Made by a program: the position numbers and the translations under genes. Of a stretch of DNA of 64,000 nucleotides, positions 19,701-30,019 are shown in pieces (positions within the stretch are counted from its first letter, which is position 1; each line of letters opens with the position of its first letter). The DNA comes from CAVVFX01 sp963747535 (lineage in GTDB: Bacteria > Acidobacteriota > Terriglobia > Bryobacterales > Bryobacteraceae). The stretch covers positions 124,001-188,000 of the forward strand of contig CAVVFX010000020.1 of the NCBI GenBank assembly GCA_963747535.1. The letters run 5' to 3'. Below the pieces are notes generated by a model. The model ran no database searches. It had not been told where the DNA came from and worked only from the letters and a program-made list of their open reading frames with translations.

Positions 19701-20280
19701 GGCTGGTATCGCGTTGTATGGGGCGGTCGACCCGATGAAAAGCGGATGGTTGCCGGAGTTCATTCGGACTGCCGGGTTGAAGGCGCGGCGGAGTTGGAGT
19801 TCAGCGGTGGGCAGGGCCCTCCGTCGGTACCCCGCAGGGAGGCGGCACGACGTCTGGGCGCGTTGGATGAAGAGCTACTGGGAGTTTCGCCTCGAGGCCG
19901 TTCCGGCCCTGGACTCAGTGGAGGTTGTCCGCATGGTTGAGTGGAGCACTGACCTTGAGGAGGCATTTCCTGAGGCGGTGTCACTAATCCTGAAAGGCCC
20001 CGCAGAGGAGAGCGGAGACAAGACCATGCCGTACTTTCAATTGCGGGAGTCAGGTGTTTGGCGTACTTACCCTCGCGAGTCGGCTCGCCTGCTTCGCTTC
20101 CTGCTCCAAGCCCAGAGCAGGTTGCCGGGTGGGGACTATGTCGACGATCTGGTAAGGGGGCTTGCACCGCTAGGAGCGGAAACTACAGTACTTGTCGATG
20201 TCTGTCACCGACTCGCCGAACTTGGCGACCTTGGGGCTGGGGATCTCAAGAAATACGTTGAGTCCCAAGACGGAATGTGA
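16774..20280 (+). CDS. Large SIR2-domain protein, candidate anti-phage NADase (DSR-like)
   Basis: 1168 residues. The N-terminal ~280 residues form a SIR2-like Rossmann domain: VVFAGAGVSIPPPSNLPDF (GAGVS 26-30), LVTTNFDNHF (TTNFD 109-113), VHLHGSV (His150) and LFVGYSHNDPVMHYLA (194-199). Asn111 and His150 match the catalytic Asn/His pair of defence SIR2 NADases such as ThsA. The remaining ~880 residues look helical and Trp-rich with no domain I recognise, the architecture of defence-associated sirtuins (DSR1/DSR2), which deplete NAD+ on phage sensing. Codon use is less GC-biased (many GGG, AGG) than in neighbouring genes, suggesting transfer. Start ATG 16774 has only a weak ribosome site. Domain is solid; defence role is inference. 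Confidence 0.85.
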   Translation: MHFGSIDFPSDLIESRAAGNLVVFAGAGVSIPPPSNLPDFKKLAIELAQGTATLEKDEPLDRFLGRLDPGLRIHEHTRDRLLHPDSKPNPLHFSLLKLFGGGSGVRLVTTNFDNHFATAGAEMWASETPEMFVAPALPLGGDFQGLVHLHGSVTRHPKWMVLDDKDFGRAYLTEGWARRFLQEMFSKYAVLFVGYSHNDPVMHYLARGLPSSTDGRRFALTPEGQDRFWKHLGIVGLEYPKRRGRNSHREQGLALAKWVTFTAERPLEKRERIQEITSKFPPGVGEDHDYLVDALNDVSTARFFTEFAGTVEWFEWAQGRATFVRLFSNVGESKDTDEPLAWWFAEKFAIEHVGRAMEWIARNRLTLGIVCWVAVARTFFMRGPSGVGCPGLERWVPLLIQTQQGYTELLEDILSQCRYPEDATAALLLFRHLLRPVAELMPDRARKILDHASAPDVHLELNTPGDSYRTREVWQRYFWPNLQQFAGQLAGFATAHLEEASLLSRAYQDQWDFVSMKFSDLNATSSYGEKSALGVLVEVARETLFWLIQNARKRADALIEVWWNSGSAVLQRLAVFGVAQSGLWAADDKLGWLIERTLLYRGGFWREVSTVLARAFQDASPEMKDHIVAAVLDGPMNDDQYRIDSMRRRLRALHVADPDCTRVVEELSKIPQPPDYVPEAEPTPPSPRDLLARPGADQVNELVAYGLQHAEQRDGGGLTASVRAAVVENPEWGFDLADGLRDQSIWNTVLWGSIIAGWNQDALSLGQWTRVLNLLLDSRRITSTALDEVVDLLERRASSDSSPFKGPLLGLAVGVGLEAWTVLESRKPERKSTAKDWLFVAINDHGGRLAEFFLLVLWQARKESGDSWHGLTDDFRRYLDSVIRGSSWAAEMARVVVAGQLNVLFAMDSSWTDENIFGLFDWSADGRRAQQAWHGYLTWGQWNNDLLEKMLPWYRETFRRIEGDLGDRAEQFCGHVAGIALYGAVDPMKSGWLPEFIRTAGLKARRSWSSAVGRALRRYPAGRRHDVWARWMKSYWEFRLEAVPALDSVEVVRMVEWSTDLEEAFPEAVSLILKGPAEESGDKTMPYFQLRESGVWRTYPRESARLLRFLLQAQSRLPGGDYVDDLVRGLAPLGAETTVLVDVCHRLAELGDLGAGDLKKYVESQDGM

Positions 20281-20531
20281 GGAACCCCCGCGCCCCTCGG
20301 TCGGGCGGATAACGCATTTGCGAAAAAGTGCGAAGGTGAGAGCTCTCTCCAAGTCGCGATCTGGGAAAGTGAGTGGATACCTGCGATTAATGCCCTAGTG
20401 TCACACCGGCGAGTTTCAGTTCCCAAATTATCGGTTAACTCCGGAAGTTACCCATCTGGCGTCTGTCGCACGGAAATCTTGCGTTGGATGGACACAGTTT
20501 TGCGGCGCAGGCGCGCTGTGTTACGGTCTAA
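20281..20531. other. Intergenic, nothing recognised
   Basis: About 250 bases between the SIR2 gene and the aldo/keto reductase. No hairpin followed by a T-run and no gene were found. Confidence 0.4.
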
Positions 20532-21506
20532 ATGGATATGGACACTCGCAAACTTGGACATACCGGACTCACTGTTTCCCGCATTTGTTTCGGCACCATG
20601 ACCTTCGGGTCGCAGATCGATGAAGCTGCGGCGCACCGCACCCTTGATTACTGTGTCGGCCATGGCATTAACTTCATCGATACCGCCAACGTCTATAACC
20701 GCGGCGAGTCGGAGAAGATCACCGGTAAGTGGCTGGCCGGTAACCGGGACAAGGTCGTACTGGCGACCAAGGTGCGAGGGAAGATGGGCGACGGCCCCGG
20801 CGAGCAGGGTCTGTCGAAGGCGGCCATTCTGAAAGCCATCGATGCGTCGCTGCAACGGCTCCAGACCGACCACGTCGACTTATACTATCTGCACCAGCCG
20901 GATTACGACGTGCCCGTCGAGGAGTCGCTCGAAGCCATGGAATCGCTGGTTAAGGCGGGTAAGGTGCGGTATCCTGCGAACTCTAATTACAGCGGTTGGC
21001 AGGTGACTGAGATGCTGTGGCTGGCGGACCGGCATAAGTGGACTCCCGTTTCGGTGACTCAGCCGATGTACAACTTACTGGCGCGCGGCATCGAGCAGGA
21101 GTATCTGCCCATGACGCAGCACTTCGGGCTCGCGAATTGTGTCTACAATCCACTCGCGGGCGGCATGCTGACGGGCAAACAGCAGCGCGACAAACCGCAG
21201 CCCGGGACGCGTTTCGACAATAATCAGATGTATCTCGACCGGTACTGGCATCCGGCGTACTTCGATGCGGTGGACAAACTCGGGCAGGTCGCCGCTGCGG
21301 CGGGGCGCTCGATGGTCAGCCTGGCGTTGAACTGGATCCTGCATCATACCGCTGTCGACTGCGTAATTCTGGGGGCGTCACGGCTGGAGCAATTGGCGCA
21401 GAATCTGCAGACGCTGGATGATGGGCCGCTGGGCAAAGAGACGCTCGATGCCTGCGACCAGGTCTGGCGGGACCTGCGCGGCGTGACGCCGAAGTACAAT
21501 CGCTAG
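20532..21506 (+). CDS. Aldo/keto reductase
   Basis: 324 residues, an NADPH-dependent (alpha/beta)8-barrel oxidoreductase. The catalytic tetrad is intact: Asp50 and Tyr55 in FIDTANVYNRGESE, Lys80 in VVLATKVRG and His121 in LYYLHQPDYD. The C-terminal part has VILGASRLEQLAQNL, the usual cofactor phosphate-binding region. It resembles the YajO/Gpr-like group that reduces aldehydes or sugars; the substrate cannot be read. The start MDMDTRKLGHTGLTVSRICFG is typical of the family. The helix before the SNYS motif reads KVRYPANSNYSGW where relatives often have GVSN. It is followed 33 bases later by a methyltransferase gene on the same strand. Confidence 0.94.
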   Translation: MDMDTRKLGHTGLTVSRICFGTMTFGSQIDEAAAHRTLDYCVGHGINFIDTANVYNRGESEKITGKWLAGNRDKVVLATKVRGKMGDGPGEQGLSKAAILKAIDASLQRLQTDHVDLYYLHQPDYDVPVEESLEAMESLVKAGKVRYPANSNYSGWQVTEMLWLADRHKWTPVSVTQPMYNLLARGIEQEYLPMTQHFGLANCVYNPLAGGMLTGKQQRDKPQPGTRFDNNQMYLDRYWHPAYFDAVDKLGQVAAAAGRSMVSLALNWILHHTAVDCVILGASRLEQLAQNLQTLDDGPLGKETLDACDQVWRDLRGVTPKYNR

Positions 21507-21539
21507 TGATGCAACATCAGGCAGGTCCATCACAAGCTA

Positions 21540-22850
21540 ATGACGTTTGACCATGTCCGGGAGTGGAAGCAGGAGTTCGAAGCCTCCGGCTGGTGGCACA
21601 GCTTCGAACTGCCTGACGGCAGCATCCTGGAAGGGAAATGCGATCTTTCCGGGCTCAAAGCGCGCCTCGCTGTATTCCCGCTTCCCGCCGATCTGACCGG
21701 TAAACGTGTGCTGGACGTCGGCACCTGGGACGGATGGTTCGCCTTCCAGTTAGCGAAACGCGGCGCCGAGGTGGTGGCCATCGACACGTGGGACAATCCG
21801 CGCTTCCGCGAGATGCGCCGACTGCTGGAACTCGAGGCACAAGTGGACTACCGTCTCATGAACGTCTACGACGTCTCGCCCGAATCGCTGGGCCGGTTCG
21901 ATGTGGTGATGTTTATGGGGGTCCTGTATCACCTCAAGCATCCGCTGCTGGGCCTTGAGCGGGTGTGCTCTGTGACGCGCAACCTGGCTTGCGTAGATTC
22001 GTTCGTGTTACGCGAGCCCCATACTCCGAATCTGGAGTTCGAAGGCCGCCTCGTCATGGAGTTTTTCGAAACCGACGAATTCGGCGGCCAGACCGACAAC
22101 TGGGTGGCTCCCAGCGCATCGTGCCTCGCCGCATTCTGCCGGACCGCGGGATTTGCCCGCGCGGAACTGGTGGGCAACCTCCCGTACAGTGCGTCGTTCG
22201 CCTGTCACCGTCACTGGCTGCCCCCGCAACCGGAATGGGGCGTCGAGCCGCGGCTGTTGGACGCGGTGCACCACGTCGACTTCGGGATGAACTTCAGCAC
22301 GCGGCGCGACGACTACATCGTGGCCTGGTTCTCAGTCGATAGCGCCTACCTGGGGATTAAAGATATCTTTCCGGAAGTTTCCGGCTACGGCGTCCGGCCG
22401 ATTCACGTGGCACGCGAGGAGTCGAACTGGATGGCCACCTTCAGGCTGCCGCCGGGGCTCGAACCCGGCTGGCACGAGGTCCGACTGCGAGTGCGCGGAA
22501 GCCGGCTGAGCGCGCCCGTGCGGATTGCGGTCGATTTATCGCTGGCGACAGAGGAGATTCGCATCACTTCAGTGGCCGATGGGGTGACCTGGAAGAATGA
22601 CGAGATCGATCTCACCACCGGCAACACTCTGGCAGTCTGGGTCACGGGACTGCCAGAAAGCACTGACCGCATGTGTATCTACGCGCGGGTGGACGGACGG
22701 CCAGTCGAGGTTAGCTTTGTCGAGCCACCCGGCGAGGCAACCGTCCGCCAGGTGAACATCGTCATGCCGAGCAAGGGTCCCAGCGAGTCTACGATCGAGG
22801 TTGCGATGGGAACGGCGAAAGCCGATGCCCGCGTCCGCTGCATCCGATGA
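21540..22850 (+). CDS. SAM-dependent methyltransferase (CmoB/DUF1698-like core) with C-terminal beta domain
   Basis: 436 residues. The N-terminal ~240 residues form a class I methyltransferase: SAM motif I is VLDVGTWDGWFAF (about 57-69), motif II is VVAIDTWD and motif IV is VVMFMGVLYHLKHPLLGLE, which strongly recalls the CmoB-type Methyltransf_9 family. The substrate-binding loop differs from tRNA-modifying CmoB, and a ~190-residue beta-rich extension (SDYIV-like strands, PPGLEPGWHEVRLRVRGSRL) is added, so a glycan or small-molecule acceptor is as likely as tRNA. No signal peptide. It lies just downstream of the aldo/keto reductase and is probably cotranscribed. Confidence 0.85.
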   Translation: MTFDHVREWKQEFEASGWWHSFELPDGSILEGKCDLSGLKARLAVFPLPADLTGKRVLDVGTWDGWFAFQLAKRGAEVVAIDTWDNPRFREMRRLLELEAQVDYRLMNVYDVSPESLGRFDVVMFMGVLYHLKHPLLGLERVCSVTRNLACVDSFVLREPHTPNLEFEGRLVMEFFETDEFGGQTDNWVAPSASCLAAFCRTAGFARAELVGNLPYSASFACHRHWLPPQPEWGVEPRLLDAVHHVDFGMNFSTRRDDYIVAWFSVDSAYLGIKDIFPEVSGYGVRPIHVAREESNWMATFRLPPGLEPGWHEVRLRVRGSRLSAPVRIAVDLSLATEEIRITSVADGVTWKNDEIDLTTGNTLAVWVTGLPESTDRMCIYARVDGRPVEVSFVEPPGEATVRQVNIVMPSKGPSESTIEVAMGTAKADARVRCIR

Positions 22851-22867
22851 TGGTGGCTGAGCCGTTT

Positions 22868-23608
22868 CTAGGAGCCCGCCGCAGCGGGCATCGCCTTTTC
22901 GCCGGCGGAATTCTCCTCGGCGGACGACGGCCGAGGTTCAAACGAATAACCGAAGCCGCGGACCGAATGGATCATCGCCGGATTCGTCGGATCCTTCTCC
23001 ACCTTCTGGCGTAGCCGCAGAATATAGACATCGACCGTGCGATCGGTAATCGCGCGATCCTGTCCCCATACGGCGTCGAGCAGTTGCTCCCGGCTGAAAA
23101 CCACGCCTACGCGATTCATCAGGAACTCCAGCAGGCGAAACTCCGTGGCCGTTAGCGATAGCAGTTCGCCATTCAATCGCGCCTGGCAGCTGCTGCGATC
23201 CAGTTCCAGACCTCCGGCCTTCAGCACTCTCGACGGCCGGTGCTGCGAGCGGAACTGCAGCTTGATGCGCGCGATCAGCTCACGCACGAAAAACGGTTTG
23301 ACAATATAATCGTTGGCGCCAAGTTCCAGGCCGACGATCCGGTCGGTCTCAGAAGCGCGCGCGGTCAGAAAGATAACCGGGGTCTGGGCTAATTCGATGT
23401 CATTGCGAATTCCCTTACAAATATCCAAGCCATCCGAGTCCGGCAACATGATGTCGAGCAGGACTAAGTCGGGTTTCACGCGGCGGCATAAATCGAGAGC
23501 ACCTTTTCCAGTTTGCGCACCGGTTAGTGTAAAGCCTTCCTTCTCCAGGTTGTATTTGAGGAGAGAGAAAAGATCCGCATCATCTTCGATTAAAACGATC
23601 TTTTTCAT
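22868..23608 (-). CDS. OmpR/PhoB-family response regulator
   Basis: 246 residues. The receiver domain (1-120) has the acidic pocket EDD (8-10), phospho-acceptor Asp52 in LVLLDIMLPD, FLTARAS and Lys in YIVKPFFVREL. The C-terminal winged-helix DNA-binding domain (about 130-230) has LTATEFRLLEFLMNRVGVVFSREQLLDAVWG and TVDVYILRLRQKVEKDP, then HSVRGFGYSFE, close to PhoB. An Ala/Glu-rich tail of about 18 residues is extra. It is transcribed away from the hybrid kinase at 23793, which is a possible partner, though the kinase has its own receiver. Confidence 0.94.
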   Translation of the reverse strand: MKKIVLIEDDADLFSLLKYNLEKEGFTLTGAQTGKGALDLCRRVKPDLVLLDIMLPDSDGLDICKGIRNDIELAQTPVIFLTARASETDRIVGLELGANDYIVKPFFVRELIARIKLQFRSQHRPSRVLKAGGLELDRSSCQARLNGELLSLTATEFRLLEFLMNRVGVVFSREQLLDAVWGQDRAITDRTVDVYILRLRQKVEKDPTNPAMIHSVRGFGYSFEPRPSSAEENSAGEKAMPAAAGS

Positions 23609-23792
23609 GTCACACTCAGGTTAGCTTTGGGGACGTTACAGACTCGTTAAGAAAACGTGAACCGTCCGTGAAGTTTCATGCCACATAAAGGTAAGATATG
23701 GACTTTGATATACGTTTGTCTTTAATTACCATGGTAAGCGTACTAAGGAAAACGCATCATCCCGCCCATAAACAAGGTAAACTGTTCCTTTC

Positions 23793-26555
23793 ATGACAGA
23801 TACCCGGTTAGAAGCTGTGGAAAACCGGCTCGAACGAGAGCCTCCCGGTGTTGCCCGGTACAAATCTTCTTCCGGGCGGACTATCCTACCCGATGCTGCC
23901 GCAGTTCCTAAAACCGCGCCGAACCTGATCCTGCGTTACGCACTGGGGATCTTCGCGGCTTTGCTGGCGTTATTATTACGATGGCCCCTTTGGTTCGTCG
24001 CAGGCGCCACGCGCCCTTTTCTCACCTTTTATCCAGCTATTATCCTGAGCAGTTGGTACTGCGGTTTTGGCCCCGGTGTCATTACCGCTTTATTTAGCGG
24101 AGTGTTCTTACTTTTCGCAGTCGATCACGGCCAGGCTCTGAATCAACGGGACTATTTGACCGGGGCAATGTTCGTGGTCGCCGGTTTGACCACCGCAGCA
24201 ATCTCTTACTCTCTGCGCAAGACGCGCCAGCAGTCACTCGAATCGCAGGAGAAGCTCCGCATTTCGGAGGAACGGTCGAAATACATACTCGAGAGCATTC
24301 GCGACGGCTTTATCGCATTGGATTCGAACTTTGTCATCACCGATGTTAATGGCGCCGCCGAACAGATCCTTAAGATTGACCGGCGTGATTTAAGGGGCGA
24401 GAATTTCTGGCAGCGATTTCCGGAGCAAGCCGGAACGGAAACGGAAAGAAGTTACCGCCGGACCATGACACAGCTGGAGTCTTTGCGCTTCGAATACCTC
24501 GAGCCCAAAACCAGCCGATGGTTCGAGATCGCCAGTTATCCCTCCACCAGCGGCGGCATCTCAATCTTTTTCCGGGATATCACCAGCAGTAAGCTCGCGA
24601 GCGATGCCCTCCGGCTCAGCGAAGAGCGATTCCGGGTGGCGCTAAAGCAATCGCCCATCGCGGTTTTCAACCTCGATCGCGAGCTGCATCTCACCTGGAT
24701 CTACAACGCACAGCCCACATCCCGCGCAGCCGGCGTTTCTGAGCGTAATGGCTCCGCCGCCGGTAGCAGACTGTCGGGCGATTTCCCACCCGGCCTGTCC
24801 GACCGAATCGTGGCTGCCGCGCAAGAGGTGCTGCGCTGCAGATCGGGTGTGCGTTTCTGCCATTCGGCGCGCGACGAGTCCGGTCTGCGGGCCTATGACG
24901 TGACCATCGAACCGCTGCGCGACGCGGCATCGCAGGTGACCGGAATCACCGGCGCCATGATTGACATCACGGCTTCCAAACAGGTGGAGGAGGCTCTCAG
25001 CCTGTCCGAAGAGCGCCTGCGCCTGGCGAATGAAGCCGCGCACATGGGCGCGTGGACTCACGATCTGGTTACCGGGAAAATGGTTTGGTCCGCCGAATTG
25101 GAGCGCGTGTTCGGTTTGCAACCCGGCAGGTTCGGCGGGACTCAGTCTGCGTTCCGCGAGTTTGTTTATCCGGACGATCGGGAGCGGATCGAGGAGACTG
25201 TCGGCGCCGCGGTGGGTCGACTCTCGGACTTCGAGATGGAGTTCCGCTTTACCCGCGCCGACGGTGAACTGCGCTGGATGCTGGCGCGGGGACATGTGTA
25301 TGCCTGCGAATCCGGAGAACCCCGCCGCGTCGCTGGAGTCGGCATGGACATCACCGACCGCCGCAAGCTTGAAGATAAGGTTCGCCACGCCGCCAAGCTG
25401 GAAAGCCTCGGGGTGCTGGCCGGCGGCATCGCGCATGACTTCAACAACCTGCTCACCGGCATTCTGGGCAACGCCAGCCTGCTCAAGGAAATGGTCCCCG
25501 CCGCCAGTTCCTCAAGCCTCCTGAATAATGTGATCCGGGCGTCCGAACGCGCCGCGCAGCTCAGCCGGCAAATGCTGGCATACTCGGGACGCGGACATTT
25601 CTCGGTTCAGCCCATCGATCTTTCGCGCCAGGTCCGTGAGTTCGTCACCTTCCTCGAAACAACAGTTTCGAAGAACGTCGCAATCCGGCTGAGAACAGCC
25701 GATTCGCTTCCCGCGGTGGAGGGCGACGAAGGGCAGTTGCAGCAGGTAATCATGAATCTAGTGGTCAACGCGTCCGAGGCGATTGGGGAGAAGGACGGTT
25801 GGGTAGAAGTGTCTACGCGCGTGGAAAACGCCGCCTCCTGTTTCTTCTCCGATCTGCTTCCCTCCCAGGAACTCCCGCCGGGCGAATACGTGGTCCTGCA
25901 GGTGGCCGACAACGGCTCAGGGATGGATGACTTGACGCGAGCGAGGATCTTCGATCCGTTCTTCACCACCAAGTTCACCGGCCGTGGGTTAGGATTAGCC
26001 GCCGTACTAGGCATCATTCGCGGGCATCGGGGCACGATCCGGGTCAATTCTCAGCCTGGTATCGGAACCTGCTTCCAGGTTTTCTTCCCGGCGTCTCGAA
26101 AAGCCGTCGAACAGTCGCTCTTCGCGTTGTCCCACGATACCTACCAGGGCTCCGGCACTATCCTGGTGGTCGATGACGAAGAAATCGTCCGCGTAGCCGC
26201 GCGCACGGTCCTCGAAAGCTTTGGCTACACCGTGCTCGAGGGGGAAAACGGCCGGGAAGCCGTGCGGGTATACGAGCGTCACCCAGGTGAAATCGACGTC
26301 GTGCTGCTCGACATGACTATGCCGGTCATGAGTGGAGTCGAAACTTTGCAGCACTTGCTGAAGCTGGATCCAGAAGCGATAGTGATCGCCACCAGCGGCT
26401 ACAACGAGTCCGAAGCCATGCAGGTTTTCGGTTCCTCCATCGCCGGTTTCATTCAGAAGCCCTACACCGCTCCCGAGCTGGGCCGCAAAATCAAGTCGGC
26501 ATGCCAGCGGCCGGCCAAAACTGCGGCGGCGCGTGTTGTCAGCCAGGCAGGCTGA
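23793..26555 (+). CDS. Membrane hybrid histidine kinase (DUF4118-PAS-PAS-PAS-HisKA-HATPase-REC)
   Basis: 920 residues. The N-terminus (about 47-150) has four hydrophobic segments of the KdpD-like DUF4118 type (PFLTFYPAIILSSWYCGFGPG). Three PAS units follow (about 155-270, 275-390 and 395-530), the last with the RADGELRWMLARG and GVGMDITDRR features of PAS-PAC. The phosphorylated histidine is His548 in GGIAHDFNNLLTGILGN. The ATPase has VNASEAIGE, VADNGSGMDD and FTGRGLGLAAVLGI. A C-terminal receiver has Asp840 in VVLLDMTMPV. It should sense a signal near the membrane or through bound ligands and phosphorylate itself; the signal is unknown. The divergent regulator at 22868-23608 may be its output. 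Confidence 0.93.
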   Translation: MTDTRLEAVENRLEREPPGVARYKSSSGRTILPDAAAVPKTAPNLILRYALGIFAALLALLLRWPLWFVAGATRPFLTFYPAIILSSWYCGFGPGVITALFSGVFLLFAVDHGQALNQRDYLTGAMFVVAGLTTAAISYSLRKTRQQSLESQEKLRISEERSKYILESIRDGFIALDSNFVITDVNGAAEQILKIDRRDLRGENFWQRFPEQAGTETERSYRRTMTQLESLRFEYLEPKTSRWFEIASYPSTSGGISIFFRDITSSKLASDALRLSEERFRVALKQSPIAVFNLDRELHLTWIYNAQPTSRAAGVSERNGSAAGSRLSGDFPPGLSDRIVAAAQEVLRCRSGVRFCHSARDESGLRAYDVTIEPLRDAASQVTGITGAMIDITASKQVEEALSLSEERLRLANEAAHMGAWTHDLVTGKMVWSAELERVFGLQPGRFGGTQSAFREFVYPDDRERIEETVGAAVGRLSDFEMEFRFTRADGELRWMLARGHVYACESGEPRRVAGVGMDITDRRKLEDKVRHAAKLESLGVLAGGIAHDFNNLLTGILGNASLLKEMVPAASSSSLLNNVIRASERAAQLSRQMLAYSGRGHFSVQPIDLSRQVREFVTFLETTVSKNVAIRLRTADSLPAVEGDEGQLQQVIMNLVVNASEAIGEKDGWVEVSTRVENAASCFFSDLLPSQELPPGEYVVLQVADNGSGMDDLTRARIFDPFFTTKFTGRGLGLAAVLGIIRGHRGTIRVNSQPGIGTCFQVFFPASRKAVEQSLFALSHDTYQGSGTILVVDDEEIVRVAARTVLESFGYTVLEGENGREAVRVYERHPGEIDVVLLDMTMPVMSGVETLQHLLKLDPEAIVIATSGYNESEAMQVFGSSIAGFIQKPYTAPELGRKIKSACQRPAKTAAARVVSQAG

Positions 26556-26569
26556 TTGTTAATCTGGTT

Positions 26570-26596
26570 CAACCGCTCCCTTAACGGTCGGGGCTC
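26570..26596. repeat. Dispersed repeat D, copy 1
   Basis: CAACCGCTCCCTTAACGGTC with following GGGGCTC; a close relative lies at 35121-35140 (CAACCGCTCCCTGACGGTCG). CCGCTCCCT and ACGGTC mark a short imperfect dyad. It sits between the kinase and the M2 peptidase. Confidence 0.6.
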
Positions 26597-26637
26597 AGTA
26601 GGTGCTGCGGGGCCCCAGATGCACATTAGAATGAATC

Positions 26638-28416
<1,779 letters not shown>

Positions 28417-28419
28417 TTC

Positions 28420-29226
28420 ATGAACCAGCACGAAAAATTCGTTCACTTCCGTGAACTTCATCTGGCGCCGGACATCCTGGTCCTTCCCAACGCGTGGGAC
28501 GTGGCCGCGGCGCGGATCTTCGAGGTCGCAGGCTTCGCCGCGATTGGATCGACCAGTGCCGGAGTCGCGAACTCGCTTGGCTATCCCGACGGAAACCACA
28601 TTTCGCGGGAGGAGATGCTCGAAGTGGTCGCTCGCATCGCAGGTGCAGTCGAAGTGCCAGTCACCGCGGATGTCGAGTCCGGTTATGGTGATCCTGTCGC
28701 GACTGCGAAAGCTGTGGCTCGAGCGGGCGCGGTCGGGATGAATCTCGAGGACGCGATCGGAGACCAGCTCGCCGACCTCTCGACTCAGACCGCGATCATA
28801 AGGGAGATTCGCGCGTTGGATACGCCGGTCGCCATTAACGCCCGCACCGACGTTTATCTCGCCAACATCGGAGATCCCGCGACCCGATTCGGCCGCGCGG
28901 TCGAGCGCCTTAACGCGTATCGCGAAGCCGGCGCCGATTGTCTGTTTGCTCCGGGAGTACGCGACGCCGTGACCATCGCGGCACTGGCCCGGGAAGTACG
29001 CGGCCCGCTCAACATCCTGGCCACTGTGGGAACACCGTCGGTAGCCGAACTGCATCGCCTGGGAGTCGCGCGTGTGAGTGTCGGATCCGGACCCGCGCGC
29101 GCCGCGCTAGGCCTGGTCCGCCGCATCGCAGAAGAACTCCGCGATAAGGGTTCATACGAGTTGATGTTGGAGGGTCAGATCCCCTACGCGGAGATCAACG
29201 CTATGCTACGGCGCGCAGGTCAATAG
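28420..29226 (+). CDS. Isocitrate lyase / PEP mutase-family enzyme
   Basis: 268 residues, a single (beta/alpha)8 barrel of the PEP mutase/isocitrate lyase superfamily. The family marks are ILVLPNAWDVAAARIFEVAG, AIGSTSAGVANSLGYPDG, VPVTADVESGYGDP (metal-binding Asp/Glu), GAVGMNLEDAIG and INARTDVYL. Members cleave or form C-C or C-P bonds next to a carboxylate; the full KKCGH loop of isocitrate lyase is absent, so this is not a glyoxylate-cycle enzyme. The specific reaction is unknown. It begins 4 bases after the M2 peptidase stop, probably in one operon. Confidence 0.9.
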   Translation: MNQHEKFVHFRELHLAPDILVLPNAWDVAAARIFEVAGFAAIGSTSAGVANSLGYPDGNHISREEMLEVVARIAGAVEVPVTADVESGYGDPVATAKAVARAGAVGMNLEDAIGDQLADLSTQTAIIREIRALDTPVAINARTDVYLANIGDPATRFGRAVERLNAYREAGADCLFAPGVRDAVTIAALAREVRGPLNILATVGTPSVAELHRLGVARVSVGSGPARAALGLVRRIAEELRDKGSYELMLEGQIPYAEINAMLRRAGQ

Positions 29227-29445
29227 GCCGACGAGGCCGGGCGCGGTCCGCTGGCTCACAACCAGCGAATCACGCATGTTTCAGCCTCTTCAACGCCGTC
29301 TTCAGCACACGATCGAGATTCCTGGTTTGTTCTTGCAGCAGGACGGCGGCTGTTCCAGCGGCCAATCCCATATTCCAACTGATAGATTTCATTTCTCAGG
29401 CCCGCCCTGATTATCCTAAGACGCGCATCAGATTCCGCCAAGCAG
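29227..29445. other. Intergenic between convergent genes
   Basis: About 220 bases. A 61-codon minus-strand frame (29256-29441) directly follows the LuxR-type gene but shows no family match and no ribosome site, so I do not call it. Confidence 0.4.
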
Positions 29446-29799
29446 TCAGTCCCGGCTCTCCTCCTCCGGTTGCGCCTGGTTAGTGACAGATGCCAGGTAT
29501 TCGGACATCACCCTCAGGATGAGTTGTGGCCTGCTGCCGATATGGAGCTTGGTGTAAATCCTCTGGATATAGGTATTCACGCTGTGCGGCGAAATGCCTA
29601 GCGCGTAAGCGATGGTTTCCTGTTTCTGGTCTTCGAAGATGCCCTGGACAATCTGTAGCTCCCGGTCGGAAAGCTTTAGAGTATCGCGCAACTGCGTCCA
29701 CACATCGCCGGAGAGAAGCGAAGAGCCGAGGGGTGGACTGGCTCGTTGAGTCGCCGATCCCGTCGAGCCCCGGCAGCCTGAGGAAAACCTTGGAACCAT
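29446..29799 (-). CDS. Small LuxR/GerE-type helix-turn-helix regulator
   Basis: 117 residues, essentially a stand-alone LuxR-type DNA-binding domain. The HTH covers about residues 43-105: LKLSDRELQIVQGIFEDQK, then IAYALGISPHSVNTYIQRIY and LHIGSRPQLILRVM. The N-terminal ~35 residues are Gly/Ser/Arg-rich without a receiver or ligand domain, so activity is probably set by abundance or a partner. It is divergent in function from the RND genes to its right but on the same strand and downstream of them (220-base gap). Start ATG 29799 chosen; ATGs are absent further in before the HTH. Confidence 0.85.
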   Translation of the reverse strand: MVPRFSSGCRGSTGSATQRASPPLGSSLLSGDVWTQLRDTLKLSDRELQIVQGIFEDQKQETIAYALGISPHSVNTYIQRIYTKLHIGSRPQLILRVMSEYLASVTNQAQPEEESRD

Positions 29800-30019
29800 G
29801 ACGCGAAATTCCTTATTCCTTTGAACAGCTTCCTCGTTTACAGTTGACCTGCCATCGCCAACCGCGAATTAGGCGATTGTATTCAGTGGAATACGTGGCT
29901 CGTTTACCAACGTCAACGGTCGGGCTATCCATTCGGTTAGGAACCGCGGTGTGCACTCTATCCGATCGGCTATAGACGCTTTCGGATCGTGCCCAAAGGG
30001 ACGGCGGGGCGCGACGGCT

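Noticed and set aside
29256..29441. 61-codon minus-strand frame after the LuxR-type gene
   Set aside because: No ribosome site and no recognisable features.
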